Of a DNA stretch of 64,000 nt, positions 18,959 through 27,965 are shown piece after piece. Each line of letters starts with the position of its first letter. The first letter of the stretch is position 1. Both the position numbers and the translations under genes were made by a program. Source of the stretch: Pseudomonadota bacterium. GTDB taxonomy: Bacteria; Pseudomonadota; Gammaproteobacteria; Burkholderiales; Methylophilaceae. The DNA is taken from the NCBI GenBank assembly GCA_029782295.1, contig JAKOVB010000124.1:1-64000 (forward strand). Direction: 5' to 3'. The notes beneath the pieces were generated by a model. It made no database searches. It was not told where the DNA came from and saw only the letters and a program-made list of their open reading frames with translations.

Positions 18959-20860
18959 ATGCCTTATATTACTCTAGACCAAGCGTCTCTGGCCTATGGC
19001 CTGCATCCCCTCCTCGACAAAGCCGATTTCCAGCTTGACCCAGGAGAACGCGTCGGCCTGATTGGTCGGAACGGTACTGGAAAGTCCAGCCTGCTGAAAG
19101 CACTGGCAGGTCAAATAAAGCTCGACGACGGCACGCTATGGAAAGCCCCGGGCATCCATCTGGCCTACGTCCCACAGGAGCCACCGCTGGATCCGACGCA
19201 CACCGTATTCGAAGCAGTGGCTGAGGGCCTGGGAAACCTGCAGCAAGTGCTGATCGACTACCATGCCGTCTCCCACGCCATGAGCGAACCGGGCAGCGAT
19301 ACAACAGCCCTGCTGGAACGTATGCAATCCCTGCAGCATGAACTGGAAGCCCAGAACGGCTGGCAGGTGCAGGCTCGCATCGAAACCGTCCTGTCACGCC
19401 TCAGTCTGCCGCCCGACACGCCGGTCGCCACGCTTTCCGGCGGCTGGCGCAAGCGTGTTGCCCTGGCCCGCGCGCTAGTGGTGGAACCGGAAGTGCTGTT
19501 GCTGGACGAACCCACCAACCACCTCGATTTCGCCGCCATCGAATGGCTGGAGGACCTGCTACTGAATTTTGGCGGTGCGCTGCTGTTCATCACCCATGAC
19601 CGCCGTTTCCTCGACCGGCTGACCACGCGTGTCATCGAACTCGACCGCGGCCACATCACGGAATTCAAGGGTAACTACAGTGCCTATCAGGTCAGGAAGG
19701 CCGAACTGCTGGAAGTAGAAGCCACCCATGCCGCCAAATTCGACAAGGTGCTGGCACAGGAGGAAGCCTGGATCCGCCAGGGCATCAAGGCCCGCCGCAC
19801 TCGCAACGAGGGCCGGGTCAGGCGCCTGGAAAGACTGCGACTGGAACGCGCCGCACGCCGCGAGCGCCAGGGGAACGTCAAGCTCGCGCTGGATGGCGGT
19901 GAACGTTCCGGCAAGTTGGTGGCAGAACTGACCCACGTGCGCAAGGCCTTCGGTGACCGCGTCATCATCAAGGACTTCTCGACCCGCATCCTGCGTGGCG
20001 ACCGCATCGGCCTGCTCGGTCCCAACGGCGCGGGTAAATCGACCCTGCTCAAACTCATCCTGGGGGAACTGGAGCCGGATAGCGGCGAGATCAAGCGCGG
20101 CACCAACCTCAATATTGCCTACTTCGACCAGATGCGGGAACAACTGAACGAGGAAGCCACGCTGGCGGACACCATCAGCCCGGGCTCGGAGTTCGTGCAG
20201 ATCGGCGAAGAACGCAAGCATGTCATCTCCTACCTGGAGGACTTCCTGTTCCCGCCGCAGCGTGCCCGTGCACCGGTGAAGTCGCTGTCGGGGGGCGAGC
20301 GCAACCGGCTGTTGCTGGCCCGCCTGTTTGCGCGACCCGCCAACGTACTGGTGCTGGACGAGCCGACCAACGACCTCGACATCGACACACTGGAACTACT
20401 GGAAGAACTGCTGCAGGATTTCGGCGGCACCCTGTTCCTGGTCAGCCACGACCGTGCCTTCCTGGAAAACACCGTGACGCAGGTCATCGCCTTCGAAGGC
20501 AACGGTGTCCTCGACGAGTTCGGCGGCGGCTATGACGACTGGAAACGTTTCTCCGACCAGCGTGCCGCTGCCGCAGCGGCTGCCAAACCCAAGCCGGAGG
20601 CTCCCGCCAGGGCAGCCGCCCCCAAGCCCGCCAGCACCAGGCTGAGCTACAAGGAGCAGCGTGAACTGGAAGCCCTGCCGGACCAGATCGACGCGCTGGA
20701 GAAGGAGCAGCAGGGGATCAACGAAAAGCTGACGGACGCCAGCCTGTACCAGAACCATCCCCAGGAAGTGAAGGCCCTGCAGGCACGACTGACGGAAATC
20801 GATGCGGCGATGGAAGCCGCGATGCAGCGCTGGGAAGACCTGGAGCAGCGCAAAGGTTAG
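18959..20860 (+). CDS. uup: ABC-F ATPase, Uup type
   Basis: Soluble duplicated ATPase acting on ribosomes or branched DNA. There are two ABC domains with Walker A GRNGTGKS (about 36) and GPNGAGKS (about 356), signatures LSGGWRKR and LSGGERNR, and Walker B LLLDEPTNHLD and LVLDEPTNDLD. An Ala/Pro-rich linker leads to a C-terminal coiled coil (about 560-633, LDQIDALEKEQQGINEKL-like). That C-terminal domain separates Uup from EttA. Its start lies only 45 bp from the divergent porin gene. Confidence 0.9.
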   Translation: MPYITLDQASLAYGLHPLLDKADFQLDPGERVGLIGRNGTGKSSLLKALAGQIKLDDGTLWKAPGIHLAYVPQEPPLDPTHTVFEAVAEGLGNLQQVLIDYHAVSHAMSEPGSDTTALLERMQSLQHELEAQNGWQVQARIETVLSRLSLPPDTPVATLSGGWRKRVALARALVVEPEVLLLDEPTNHLDFAAIEWLEDLLLNFGGALLFITHDRRFLDRLTTRVIELDRGHITEFKGNYSAYQVRKAELLEVEATHAAKFDKVLAQEEAWIRQGIKARRTRNEGRVRRLERLRLERAARRERQGNVKLALDGGERSGKLVAELTHVRKAFGDRVIIKDFSTRILRGDRIGLLGPNGAGKSTLLKLILGELEPDSGEIKRGTNLNIAYFDQMREQLNEEATLADTISPGSEFVQIGEERKHVISYLEDFLFPPQRARAPVKSLSGGERNRLLLARLFARPANVLVLDEPTNDLDIDTLELLEELLQDFGGTLFLVSHDRAFLENTVTQVIAFEGNGVLDEFGGGYDDWKRFSDQRAAAAAAAKPKPEAPARAAAPKPASTRLSYKEQRELEALPDQIDALEKEQQGINEKLTDASLYQNHPQEVKALQARLTEIDAAMEAAMQRWEDLEQRKG

Positions 20861-20873
20861 CGCCGCAAGGGGC

Positions 20874-21359
20874 TCAGCGCCCCAGGGCGGAAGTGACGAT
20901 GCGCCAGACCATCTGCAGACGCTGCGCGACTTGCAGCTTGTCCCACAGCGAGCTCAACAGCGATTGGGATTCGACGCACAACACTGCAGCCGCGATCTCG
21001 TCCTCGCTGTCCGGTGCCGGGGTTTCCCACATTTGCGCGGTACTGTACATGCGCACCGGCTCGGCCTTGTCGCGGTAACCCCAACCATCCACCAGCCAAT
21101 AACGGTTCACGTCGCAGTTCACCATGCGCAACGACGCATAGGCGTTCAGCTTCTGCCCGTCCCGGACCTGCAGCTTCTCATATTCGAAACGCACCCAGCC
21201 CTTGACGACGGTGTCGTGATCGACCGAGAGCGAGGCATCGTCGACGAACACCTGCGTCCCGGTTTCCGGGACTTCCCCGACCTCACGCCACTTGGCAGCG
21301 TATACCGGTGTCGACAGCATCGTCGACACCAGGAGCCCCAGCATGATCCTGTACTTCAC
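20874..21359 (-). CDS. secreted protein, surface-adhesin protein E-like
   Basis: A 161-residue protein with a cleavable signal peptide (…STPVYA|A). WREVGEVPETGTQVFVDDASLS, VKGWVRFEY, and conserved Cys in VNCDVNRY and VLCVE fit the small periplasmic 'surface-adhesin protein E' family seen in many proteobacteria. The two cysteines probably form a disulfide. It sits one base downstream of the FlgO-like gene and is probably co-transcribed with it. Confidence 0.65.
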   Translation of the reverse strand: MKYRIMLGLLVSTMLSTPVYAAKWREVGEVPETGTQVFVDDASLSVDHDTVVKGWVRFEYEKLQVRDGQKLNAYASLRMVNCDVNRYWLVDGWGYRDKAEPVRMYSTAQMWETPAPDSEDEIAAAVLCVESQSLLSSLWDKLQVAQRLQMVWRIVTSALGR

Positions 21360-21360
21360 G

Positions 21361-21894
21361 TCAGGAACCCTTCAGCAACGCGCGGACATTGCGATCCAGC
21401 GGCAGCGTGTAATCGTAGGCACCGGCCGCTACGTTGTTCGCGTCCACCAGTTTGAGGTTGACGTAGATAAACTGCTTGGCGACCGAATAGGTCCCCACCA
21501 CAACCGCTTCGGCCTTGTGGCTGGCTCGCAGGTCATGCACCTCGCGTGACAACAACAATTCCCCCTGGTCTTTCTTGACGAACAACTGTCCACGCAGCTT
21601 GAGTTCGATCACCTTGAAGCCGCGCTGGGTCAGGCGTGCCTGCACCTGCTCGGAGATAGTGCGACCCAGCCTGGAGGATTCCCCCAGCGAGTCGATGTTG
21701 ACCAGCGTCCCCACCATGAGGGTGGCATCCGGTGGAAGCCCATGCCCGCTTGCCTTGACCGAGTCCACCAGGCCATCTGTGGCTTTGTAGTTGGTCGAAA
21801 TGAACGGGTCGATCTTGGCATCCAGATAGGTCAGGTCGTTCGCGCACCCCCCCAACAGGGTCAGCGACAGCACCAGCATCAATAACGGCTTCAT
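21361..21894 (-). CDS. FlgO-family outer-membrane lipoprotein
   Basis: About 177 residues with lipobox LLGGC and a FlgO domain (LTQRGFKVIELKLR...SREVHDLRASHKAEAVVVGTYS, in pieces). In Vibrio, FlgO and FlgP are outer-membrane lipoproteins that stabilise the flagellum. The open frame reaches 22056, but the lipoprotein start is ATG 21894, which overlaps the stop of the preceding gene (ATGA). A G7 run falls exactly on the Gly-Gly of the lipobox. No other flagellar structural gene is in the window. Confidence 0.8.
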   Translation of the reverse strand: MKPLLMLVLSLTLLGGCANDLTYLDAKIDPFISTNYKATDGLVDSVKASGHGLPPDATLMVGTLVNIDSLGESSRLGRTISEQVQARLTQRGFKVIELKLRGQLFVKKDQGELLLSREVHDLRASHKAEAVVVGTYSVAKQFIYVNLKLVDANNVAAGAYDYTLPLDRNVRALLKGS

Positions 21895-22550
21895 TGCGAG
21901 ACTACCCCCCACTCCCGAACATTGCGTTCGATATTCTTGCTCCTGAACAGTTCGATATCCGCACCTTCGATGTAATAGGCGTCGGTCGTTCGTTGCAGGT
22001 ACTGATCGGCGTCCACGACTGAAGTTGTCACCACCATCTCGGCGCTGGTCGGCCACATGTGGGCCTTGCCGGGTGGTTCGGCAGTGGGCGATGAAGCCGT
22101 CACGGATTCAGGCGCGTTACGCATCACCCAGAAACTGGCCGCCACGTTTTCCGGTGCGCCTGGCACATAGCCCTGCTTGCGCGGGTCGAATTCGACACGA
22201 TGTTCGATGACCTGGGTTTCATACTTGATCTCGACGGCGCCTTCCTGCTGCGTGGTGACCGGCAAACCGGCCTGCACCAGCGCGGTGATCATGAAATTGG
22301 TGAAAGCCTGATCGAAGGCGGCCTGGGAAGACGGTGCCACGTAAAAGGCCCTGCCGTCGAGGAAATCCCGGCTTGCCAGTGTACTCTTGGTGCGTGCCGC
22401 CACGTCGGCAGCGATTGCACCCCAATGCTGGGCAGCCAGCGCCTTGTCCTGCCGGACCAGCTGATGGGCTTCGGGTGGCGGCGCAGGCGGCGGCGCGGAA
22501 GCACAGCCGGCCAAGGTCAGGGCAATGCTTAGGGTGAGAGGGCGTTTCAT
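21891..22550 (-). CDS. FlgO-operon lipoprotein, unknown function
   Basis: A 219-residue lipoprotein (MKRPLTLSIALTLAGC) with a Pro-rich spacer after the lipid cysteine, then an alpha/beta domain (FYVAPSSQAAFDQAFTNFM...QEGAVEIKYETQVIEH, in pieces). Its end overlaps the FlgO-like start by 4 bases. This order, a partner lipoprotein translated just before a FlgO-domain protein, recurs in proteobacteria, but the fold is not recognised with confidence. Confidence 0.65.
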   Translation of the reverse strand: MKRPLTLSIALTLAGCASAPPPAPPPEAHQLVRQDKALAAQHWGAIAADVAARTKSTLASRDFLDGRAFYVAPSSQAAFDQAFTNFMITALVQAGLPVTTQQEGAVEIKYETQVIEHRVEFDPRKQGYVPGAPENVAASFWVMRNAPESVTASSPTAEPPGKAHMWPTSAEMVVTTSVVDADQYLQRTTDAYYIEGADIELFRSKNIERNVREWGVVSQ

Positions 22551-22610
22551 CGGGTCGTGTTCCTCGGAGGATCAGGCTGGCTGAACAGGTCGATCACGGG
22601 ACCCATGAGG

Positions 22611-22808
22611 TCAGGCCACCGTATTGATGTTCTGGCCGAGATGCGCAGGCAGGTTGGCAGCAGCCGGTTGCGCTGCCGCCTCCAACAACGCCATGACTCC
22701 CTGAGACTGGATTTCCATGGTCTTCTTGAGGATGCTGATCTGCAACGCCTGCTGCGTCTGGGAAACGTTGAGCGCGACGGCACTGCCTGCGATTGATGTA
22801 AGGTCCAT
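22611..22808 (-). CDS. YjfB-family putative motility protein
   Basis: Sixty-five residues starting MDLTSIAGSAVALN, with the helical core QTQQALQISILKKTMEIQSQGVMALLEAA-like pattern (quoted in part) and a C-terminus ending in LGQNINTVA. These are hallmarks of the small YjfB family found beside motility genes. The start is put at ATG 22808; a frame 12 codons longer exists, but its extra residues do not fit the family. It lies 60 bp upstream of the two lipoprotein genes, so the set may be one motility-related unit. Confidence 0.75.
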   Translation of the reverse strand: MDLTSIAGSAVALNVSQTQQALQISILKKTMEIQSQGVMALLEAAAQPAAANLPAHLGQNINTVA

Positions 22809-22931
22809 GGAACCACATCTTACCGGAACTTCGTCCTGTGCCAAAGCGCCTTGCTGGACTTGCCTTCCGGAAGAATTTCATGCAAATCATGGGAGATGCT
22901 AAGCTTGGCATTCCCCCACTGAGGAACAGGG

Positions 22932-23270
22932 ATGACCTCCGGCCAGAACAACCTCGTTGACGAACCGACGCGATCTGACATCGACGCCATCGCGGGTCCG
23001 CTTCTGCTGGAATTCGGCGCCTCCTGGTGCGGCTTTTGCCGGGGTGCGCGCCCCATGATCGACGCGGTGCTGGCCCGCCACCCGGATGTCCGCCATCTCC
23101 GGATCGAGGATGGCAAAGGCAGGCGGCTGGGGCGGTCATTTCAGGTCAGACTCTGGCCCACGCTCATTTTCCTGCATACGGGGAAAGAACTGGCGCGACG
23201 GGTTCGCCCGGAAGGCGAGGATGAACTGGAAGCCGCAATGAACTGTTTCCAGGATTCCGGGCGAATCTGA
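22932..23270 (+). CDS. thioredoxin-family protein (CGFC)
   Basis: A 112-residue cytoplasmic thioredoxin fold with active site ASWCGFC (about residues 31-37) and the cis-Pro in LWPTLIFL (about 78). The CGFC pair differs from the usual CGPC, which usually raises the redox potential. There is no signal peptide. The first 20 residues are polar. It is tail to tail with the NtrC-type regulator and divergent from the YjfB-like gene. Confidence 0.85.
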   Translation: MTSGQNNLVDEPTRSDIDAIAGPLLLEFGASWCGFCRGARPMIDAVLARHPDVRHLRIEDGKGRRLGRSFQVRLWPTLIFLHTGKELARRVRPEGEDELEAAMNCFQDSGRI

Positions 23271-23271
23271 C

Positions 23272-24624
23272 CTATCCCTGCAGATCGAGTTTCTTCAGCT
23301 TGTACCACAATGCCCGTTCGCTGATGTCGAGCAGACGCGCGGCCTTGCTCTTGTTATTGCCCGACCGTTTCAACGCTTCCGTAATCATGGCCGCTTCCAG
23401 CCGGTCCACCGCCGGGGTCAGTTCAAGCGAGGCGAACCCGACCGGGGGGGAGATACCGGCATCCGCTCTGTCCGCGGTCATCTCCAGCGGCAGGTGCCTC
23501 ACATCGATTTCCTCGCCACGTCCCAGCACGGCAGCCCGTTCGATCACGTTCTGCAATTCACGGACATTGCCGGGCCAGCCATAATCCTGCAGGCAGCGCA
23601 TGGCCGCTGCCGAGATGCCGCGGGCTCCGGCCTGATGCCCCAGAAACCCGTGAACCAGCGCCGGGATATCTTCACGGCGTTGCCGCAACGGGGGAAGGTC
23701 GATGTTGAAGACGTTGATCCGGTAATACAGATCTTCACGCAGCCTGCCATCGCTGATGGCCTGACGCGGATCGCGGTTGGTCGCAGCCACGATGCGCACA
23801 TCGACCGGGATCAGACGATTGCTGCCCAGCCGCTCGATGACATTTTCCTGGAGGACGCGCAGCAGTTTGGCTTGCAATGCAATCGGCATCTCGGTCAATT
23901 CATCGAGGAACAGCGTGCCGCCATCCGCCAGTTCAAACTTGCCGACGCGGTCCTTGATCGCGCCGGTGAAAGCGCCTTTGACATATCCAAACAGCTCGCT
24001 TTCCAGGATTTCTTCAGGAATGGCCGCACAGTTGATGGGAACGAACAGGGCCTCGCTGCGCGGGGATGCCCGGTGCAGGGCACGGGCGACCAGTTCCTTG
24101 CCAGTGCCGGTTTCGCCACTGATCAGCACGGTGGTCTTGCCCGGCGCGACCTGCCGGATCATGTCGTACACGTGCTGCATGGGCTGGCTGTTGCCGATAA
24201 AGTCCCCCCAGCCCTTTTCCACTTCATTGCGCAGGAAATCATTCTGCCGACGCATCCGGCTTTCCGTCAGGATCCTGGTGATTGCAATTTCGAGGGCATC
24301 CACATCGAAAGGCCTGACAATATAATCACAGGCGCCCAGTTTCATGGCCTCGACCGCGCTCTCGATGGTGCCGTAGGCCGTCATGATGATGACCGGGACA
24401 TCGTTGCCCTGCTCACGTAGTGACTTCAACAGTTCGGTTCCGCTCATGCCCGACATGCGTAAATCGCTGATCACGAGATCAGCAGGGGCCTGGCGTATCG
24501 CAAGCAATGCCTCTTCACCGTTGCCGGCGCACACGACCTCATGGCCCATGCGCTGAAGCATGATCTCCAGCACGCGCTGCATCTTGGTTTCGTCATCGAC
24601 GACCAGCACTCGTTGACTGCTCAC
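23272..24624 (-). CDS. NtrC-family sigma-54-dependent response regulator
   Basis: Receiver (phospho-Asp in ISDLRMSGMSG, about residue 54), AAA+ domain with Walker A SGETGTGKE, the sigma-54 contact loop GAFTGA and an R-finger region, then a Fis-type HTH (NKSKAARLLDISERALWYKL). 450 residues is typical. In the receiver the usually invariant Lys of the 'KP' motif is Arg (YIVRPF). It overlaps the kinase gene by 4 bases. It is a natural candidate to activate the sigma-54 promoter at 28116, 3.5 kb away. Confidence 0.95.
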   Translation of the reverse strand: MSSQRVLVVDDETKMQRVLEIMLQRMGHEVVCAGNGEEALLAIRQAPADLVISDLRMSGMSGTELLKSLREQGNDVPVIIMTAYGTIESAVEAMKLGACDYIVRPFDVDALEIAITRILTESRMRRQNDFLRNEVEKGWGDFIGNSQPMQHVYDMIRQVAPGKTTVLISGETGTGKELVARALHRASPRSEALFVPINCAAIPEEILESELFGYVKGAFTGAIKDRVGKFELADGGTLFLDELTEMPIALQAKLLRVLQENVIERLGSNRLIPVDVRIVAATNRDPRQAISDGRLREDLYYRINVFNIDLPPLRQRREDIPALVHGFLGHQAGARGISAAAMRCLQDYGWPGNVRELQNVIERAAVLGRGEEIDVRHLPLEMTADRADAGISPPVGFASLELTPAVDRLEAAMITEALKRSGNNKSKAARLLDISERALWYKLKKLDLQG

Positions 24625-26429
24625 GGCATTTCCTTGATCGGTAAAGTGATGGTAAATGAGGCCCCGCCCAGATCGCTCTTCCCGGCACGGATATCGCCCC
24701 CATGGGCCCGGATGATCTGCTGCACCACCGCAAGCCCGAGTCCAACTCCGCCTTCACGCTTGGTAAAAAAGGGATCGAACACGCGGGCAAGCTCGTCGTC
24801 GGGAATGCCGGGCCCGTCATCGGCAATCTCGATGTCGAGGGCATTCTTTCTGGTGCGTGCGGCAATCACCACGTGCCCCTCAACGGGAAGGATTTGCAAC
24901 GCATTCAGCACCAGATTGAGCAGCACCTGGGTCATCTGTTCATCATCCACCTCGACCGCCGGGCAGGGTTCGAGCAGGTCGACATCGATATGGATGGCTT
25001 TCTTTTCCGCCTGTGCGGACAGCAGGCCGACGCTGTGGCGGATGATGGCGTACAGGTCGGCTGAGTGCAATATCGGCATTCTCGGCCGGGCGCTATCGAG
25101 CAGCGTGGAAACCAACCGGTTGAGCCGGTCCGTTTCGCTCTCGATGAAGCTGGTCATTTCGCGGGCCTCGGGGCTCAACCCGGGTTCACGGGCCAGCATC
25201 TGCGCGGACGATCGCAAAATCCCCACGGGTGTCCGGATCTCGTGTGCCATCACGGCAGACAATTCTCCCAGTACGGCCAGTTTGGATGCGCGCACCAAGT
25301 CCTGGCGAGATTGCTCAAGATCGCGCACCGTCTGCACGAACGCTTCGGTCAGTTCCCCGACCTCGCCAGTCCCCGGACCGGGCGCCTCGGGGAGCTTCCG
25401 GTCACGCATGAATGCCCGGGTAAATGCAGTCAGCGCAGTGATCGGGCGAGCAATCCGGTGGGCCACGAACATCGAAAATCCGACGGCAAACAGACTGGTC
25501 AGCGCCAACAGCAGCAGGAATACCATGGCCATCTGACGGACAGGAACGAAAGCCTCGCGACTGTTTTCGATGGCGAGTGTCGTCCACTGGAATCCCGGGA
25601 ACTGCTGAAATCCGGTGGAATGATCATATCCCACCATCACCTGCCTGATCTGCAACGCAGCGCCGTCGTAAGTCCCGACCCCGCTCTTGGCGCCGGACAC
25701 CCAGGACAGCGGCACCTTCTGGAACAGCAATCCGCGCTGGCGCAGGTCAGCGGATGCGGCGATGATGCGACCGTCTCTGTCCAGCAACGCGATCGAACGC
25801 CCGCCCTGCGCTGCCTGGTCCAGGATGCGATAGATCTGTGCCCAGTTGAACATCAGGTACAGCTCACCCAGCCTGCCCTCCTCGAACATGGAGGCAATCG
25901 GCGCTCGCATGGGGAGCGTAGCCGCCCCGTCATGACCAGACACTTCCAGGGCTTCCAGACGCACCGGATTCTGGCCCTCCAGCGAAACCCCTCCTTCGGT
26001 GCGTCGCATCATACCGATGCGAGAGGGATCGCTGCTGGCGACGACCCGGCCATGCACATCCACACAGAACAGCTCGCTGTAGACATCGCGATAACCGGCT
26101 TTCAACTCCAGAAGAAAATTGGAGAGCCGCTTGTCGATATCGTTGACCCGGATATCCTGCACCACCTCGAGCTGACGCCAGGTCTGCAGGTTCTGCAAAC
26201 GCTCGAACAACATCTTGTCGATGTCCTGCGAAACCGTGGCAGCTTGCACTTCCAGACCCTGCTCGATATCGCTGCGCATCGCCTCGCCGGCCACCCTGAA
26301 TGCCAGGTAGGTCAACAGCATGGAAGGCAGCAGGCTGACCAGCATGAATGCCGTCAGCAGGGTTTTTCGTATGGTCAAGATACAAATTTGTGTGAGTAGG
26401 GATGCGCCAGTATATGGCACAATCCGCAT
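24621..26429 (-). CDS. membrane sensor histidine kinase (cache-HAMP-HisKA-HATPase)
   Basis: About 600 residues: membrane helix, periplasmic cache-like sensor of some 250 residues, second helix, HAMP (HRIARPITAL), dimerisation helix with VMAHEIRTPVG, and an ATPase domain with NALQILP, DDGPGIPD and GVGLGLAV. Start chosen at ATG 26429 because GGATGG lies just upstream. That leaves only 22 bases to the divergent porin start. A later TTG near 26378 would leave more promoter room. It pairs with the NtrC-type regulator. Confidence 0.93.
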   Translation of the reverse strand: MRIVPYTGASLLTQICILTIRKTLLTAFMLVSLLPSMLLTYLAFRVAGEAMRSDIEQGLEVQAATVSQDIDKMLFERLQNLQTWRQLEVVQDIRVNDIDKRLSNFLLELKAGYRDVYSELFCVDVHGRVVASSDPSRIGMMRRTEGGVSLEGQNPVRLEALEVSGHDGAATLPMRAPIASMFEEGRLGELYLMFNWAQIYRILDQAAQGGRSIALLDRDGRIIAASADLRQRGLLFQKVPLSWVSGAKSGVGTYDGAALQIRQVMVGYDHSTGFQQFPGFQWTTLAIENSREAFVPVRQMAMVFLLLLALTSLFAVGFSMFVAHRIARPITALTAFTRAFMRDRKLPEAPGPGTGEVGELTEAFVQTVRDLEQSRQDLVRASKLAVLGELSAVMAHEIRTPVGILRSSAQMLAREPGLSPEAREMTSFIESETDRLNRLVSTLLDSARPRMPILHSADLYAIIRHSVGLLSAQAEKKAIHIDVDLLEPCPAVEVDDEQMTQVLLNLVLNALQILPVEGHVVIAARTRKNALDIEIADDGPGIPDDELARVFDPFFTKREGGVGLGLAVVQQIIRAHGGDIRAGKSDLGGASFTITLPIKEMP

Positions 26430-26451
26430 TTTTCCATCCGGGGGCGGTTGC

Positions 26452-27492
26452 ATGTTCCGCATCGACAGACTGTTGCTTTTGTTGCCCCTGATGGTGCTGC
26501 TGGGGCTTCCGCAGGCGAGGGCCGAGGAACCCGGCAACCAGGGCGATTACCAGCCGGGCAAGGGTTGGCAGATCCCGGGCACGGGATTTAACTTGGGGGG
26601 GTACGCCAGTGCCAGCATTGCTAACGACCGGCACCAGCACCCTTCGGCAGGCATCGAGGATTTCAGTCTGTTCCTGCGCTGGGAAGGTGAAGGGCGGCTA
26701 CGGCTGTTCTCCGAACTGGATCTGGAAAACCCGCTCGGCATCGAGCATGGCGCCGGCCTGACCAGCAAACATGCCTACCTCGCGCTGGAGAGGATGTACG
26801 CCGACTACCTGTATTCCGACCGGCTGAATCTCCGTGCCGGAAAATTCCTGACCCCGATCGGACGCTGGAACGTGCTGCATGCGGCGCCCCTGGTGTGGAC
26901 GACCTCACGCCCGCTCATCACCGAACGCACCTTCCCGACCAACGCGACGGGTGCCATGGCTTACGGCTCGCTTCCTGTTCTCGGCACCGAAATCGACTAC
27001 TCGGTTTATACCGCGCTCGGCGAGGACTGGCGTCCGGATCCCAAGCTCGATCCCTTCGAGGAAGCCTATGGCATGCACCTCTCCCTGCCGACTTCCGGCC
27101 TGGGTGAATTCGGGCTATCTTTCGCCAATTTCGAACAGAAAAGCTCCATCGGTGAGCGAAAAAACCTGTTGGGGCTGGATTATGGCTGGTCACGCAACCG
27201 CTATGAGATCAGTGCCGAAATGGTCTATCGCTTCTCCGAAGGTGGCCTGCATTCGGATGAAAAAGGCCTGTATGTGCAGGGCGTCGCCCCGATCTCCGGC
27301 ACCTGGTATGCCATAGGCCGTTACGAGTTGTACGACAAGGCGGGCCCGGCCCCGGCGATGAACCTGTACCTGCTCGGACTGGCCATGCGCCCCACCCCCG
27401 CCACGGTCATCAAGGCCGAGTACAGCCATGCCGTGCATAACCGGGTCCAGGCACAGGAAGGGTTCTTCGCTTCGTTTGCGATTCTGTTCTGA
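26452..27492 (+). CDS. outer-membrane porin-like protein
   Basis: About 346 residues: signal peptide ending LPQARA, then beta-rich repeats (FNLGGYASASIAND, RLNLRAGKFLTPIGRWNVLH) ending in FASFAILF with a terminal Phe, as outer-membrane barrels do. The GKFLTPIGRWN block resembles phosphate-type and DcaP-like porins. The open frame starts at 26320, but ATG 26452 begins the signal peptide. Its TGA overlaps the ATG of the PstS-like gene. A G7 run lies at 26595-26601. Confidence 0.8.
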   Translation: MFRIDRLLLLLPLMVLLGLPQARAEEPGNQGDYQPGKGWQIPGTGFNLGGYASASIANDRHQHPSAGIEDFSLFLRWEGEGRLRLFSELDLENPLGIEHGAGLTSKHAYLALERMYADYLYSDRLNLRAGKFLTPIGRWNVLHAAPLVWTTSRPLITERTFPTNATGAMAYGSLPVLGTEIDYSVYTALGEDWRPDPKLDPFEEAYGMHLSLPTSGLGEFGLSFANFEQKSSIGERKNLLGLDYGWSRNRYEISAEMVYRFSEGGLHSDEKGLYVQGVAPISGTWYAIGRYELYDKAGPAPAMNLYLLGLAMRPTPATVIKAEYSHAVHNRVQAQEGFFASFAILF

Positions 27493-27965
27493 TGCAACGG
27501 CTGACCCTTTTCATTTCCCTGATCGCGGCCCTGCTGCTGCCTGTCATGGCGTCGGCAGAAGAGCTGCTCGCCGTGATTGTTTCCCCTGGCCATGCAAAAG
27601 GCATCAAGCGCGAAGACATCTCTCTCATCTACAAACGCAAAAAAATGTTCTGGAACGACGGCAGCAAGATACAGCCAGTCAATCTGCCGGCTGCCAACCC
27701 GCTACGTCGCGCTTTCTCCCAGGCTATTCTCGGCGCCACTCCGGAAGAACTGGAAAACTACTGGAACGATGCCTACTTCCATGGCATTTCACCTCCCCAC
27801 GTCCTCTCATCGGAACAGGCCGTGGCACACTTCGTCGCCGACACCCAGGGCGCGATCGGGTACCTTCCATTCTGCACTGTTGAATCACATGCAGAAATTG
27901 CCCTGGTCATCACCAGCACCGGACACCTCATCGACGACCCGTCATCCGTCAGCTGCAGCAAATAA
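27492..27965 (+). CDS. PstS-like periplasmic phosphate-binding-type protein (short)
   Basis: 157 residues with signal peptide (VMASA|E). The mature domain (VIVSPGHAKGIKREDISLIYKRKKMFW...NLPAANPLRRAFSQAIL, in pieces) matches the small 'phosphate ABC transporter substrate-binding' family of about 140-160 residues, half the size of PstS. GAIGYLPFCTVE is the usual late motif. Translation is coupled to the porin (TGATG). With no transporter genes beside it, it may feed ligand information to the divergent histidine kinase. Confidence 0.8.
   Translation: MQRLTLFISLIAALLLPVMASAEELLAVIVSPGHAKGIKREDISLIYKRKKMFWNDGSKIQPVNLPAANPLRRAFSQAILGATPEELENYWNDAYFHGISPPHVLSSEQAVAHFVADTQGAIGYLPFCTVESHAEIALVITSTGHLIDDPSSVSCSK

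Noticed and set aside
26414-26428. Possible sigma-54 promoter (TGGCACAATCCGCA) before the porin gene at 26452
   Set aside because: GG and GC are only 8 bases apart instead of 10 and TTGC is absent.
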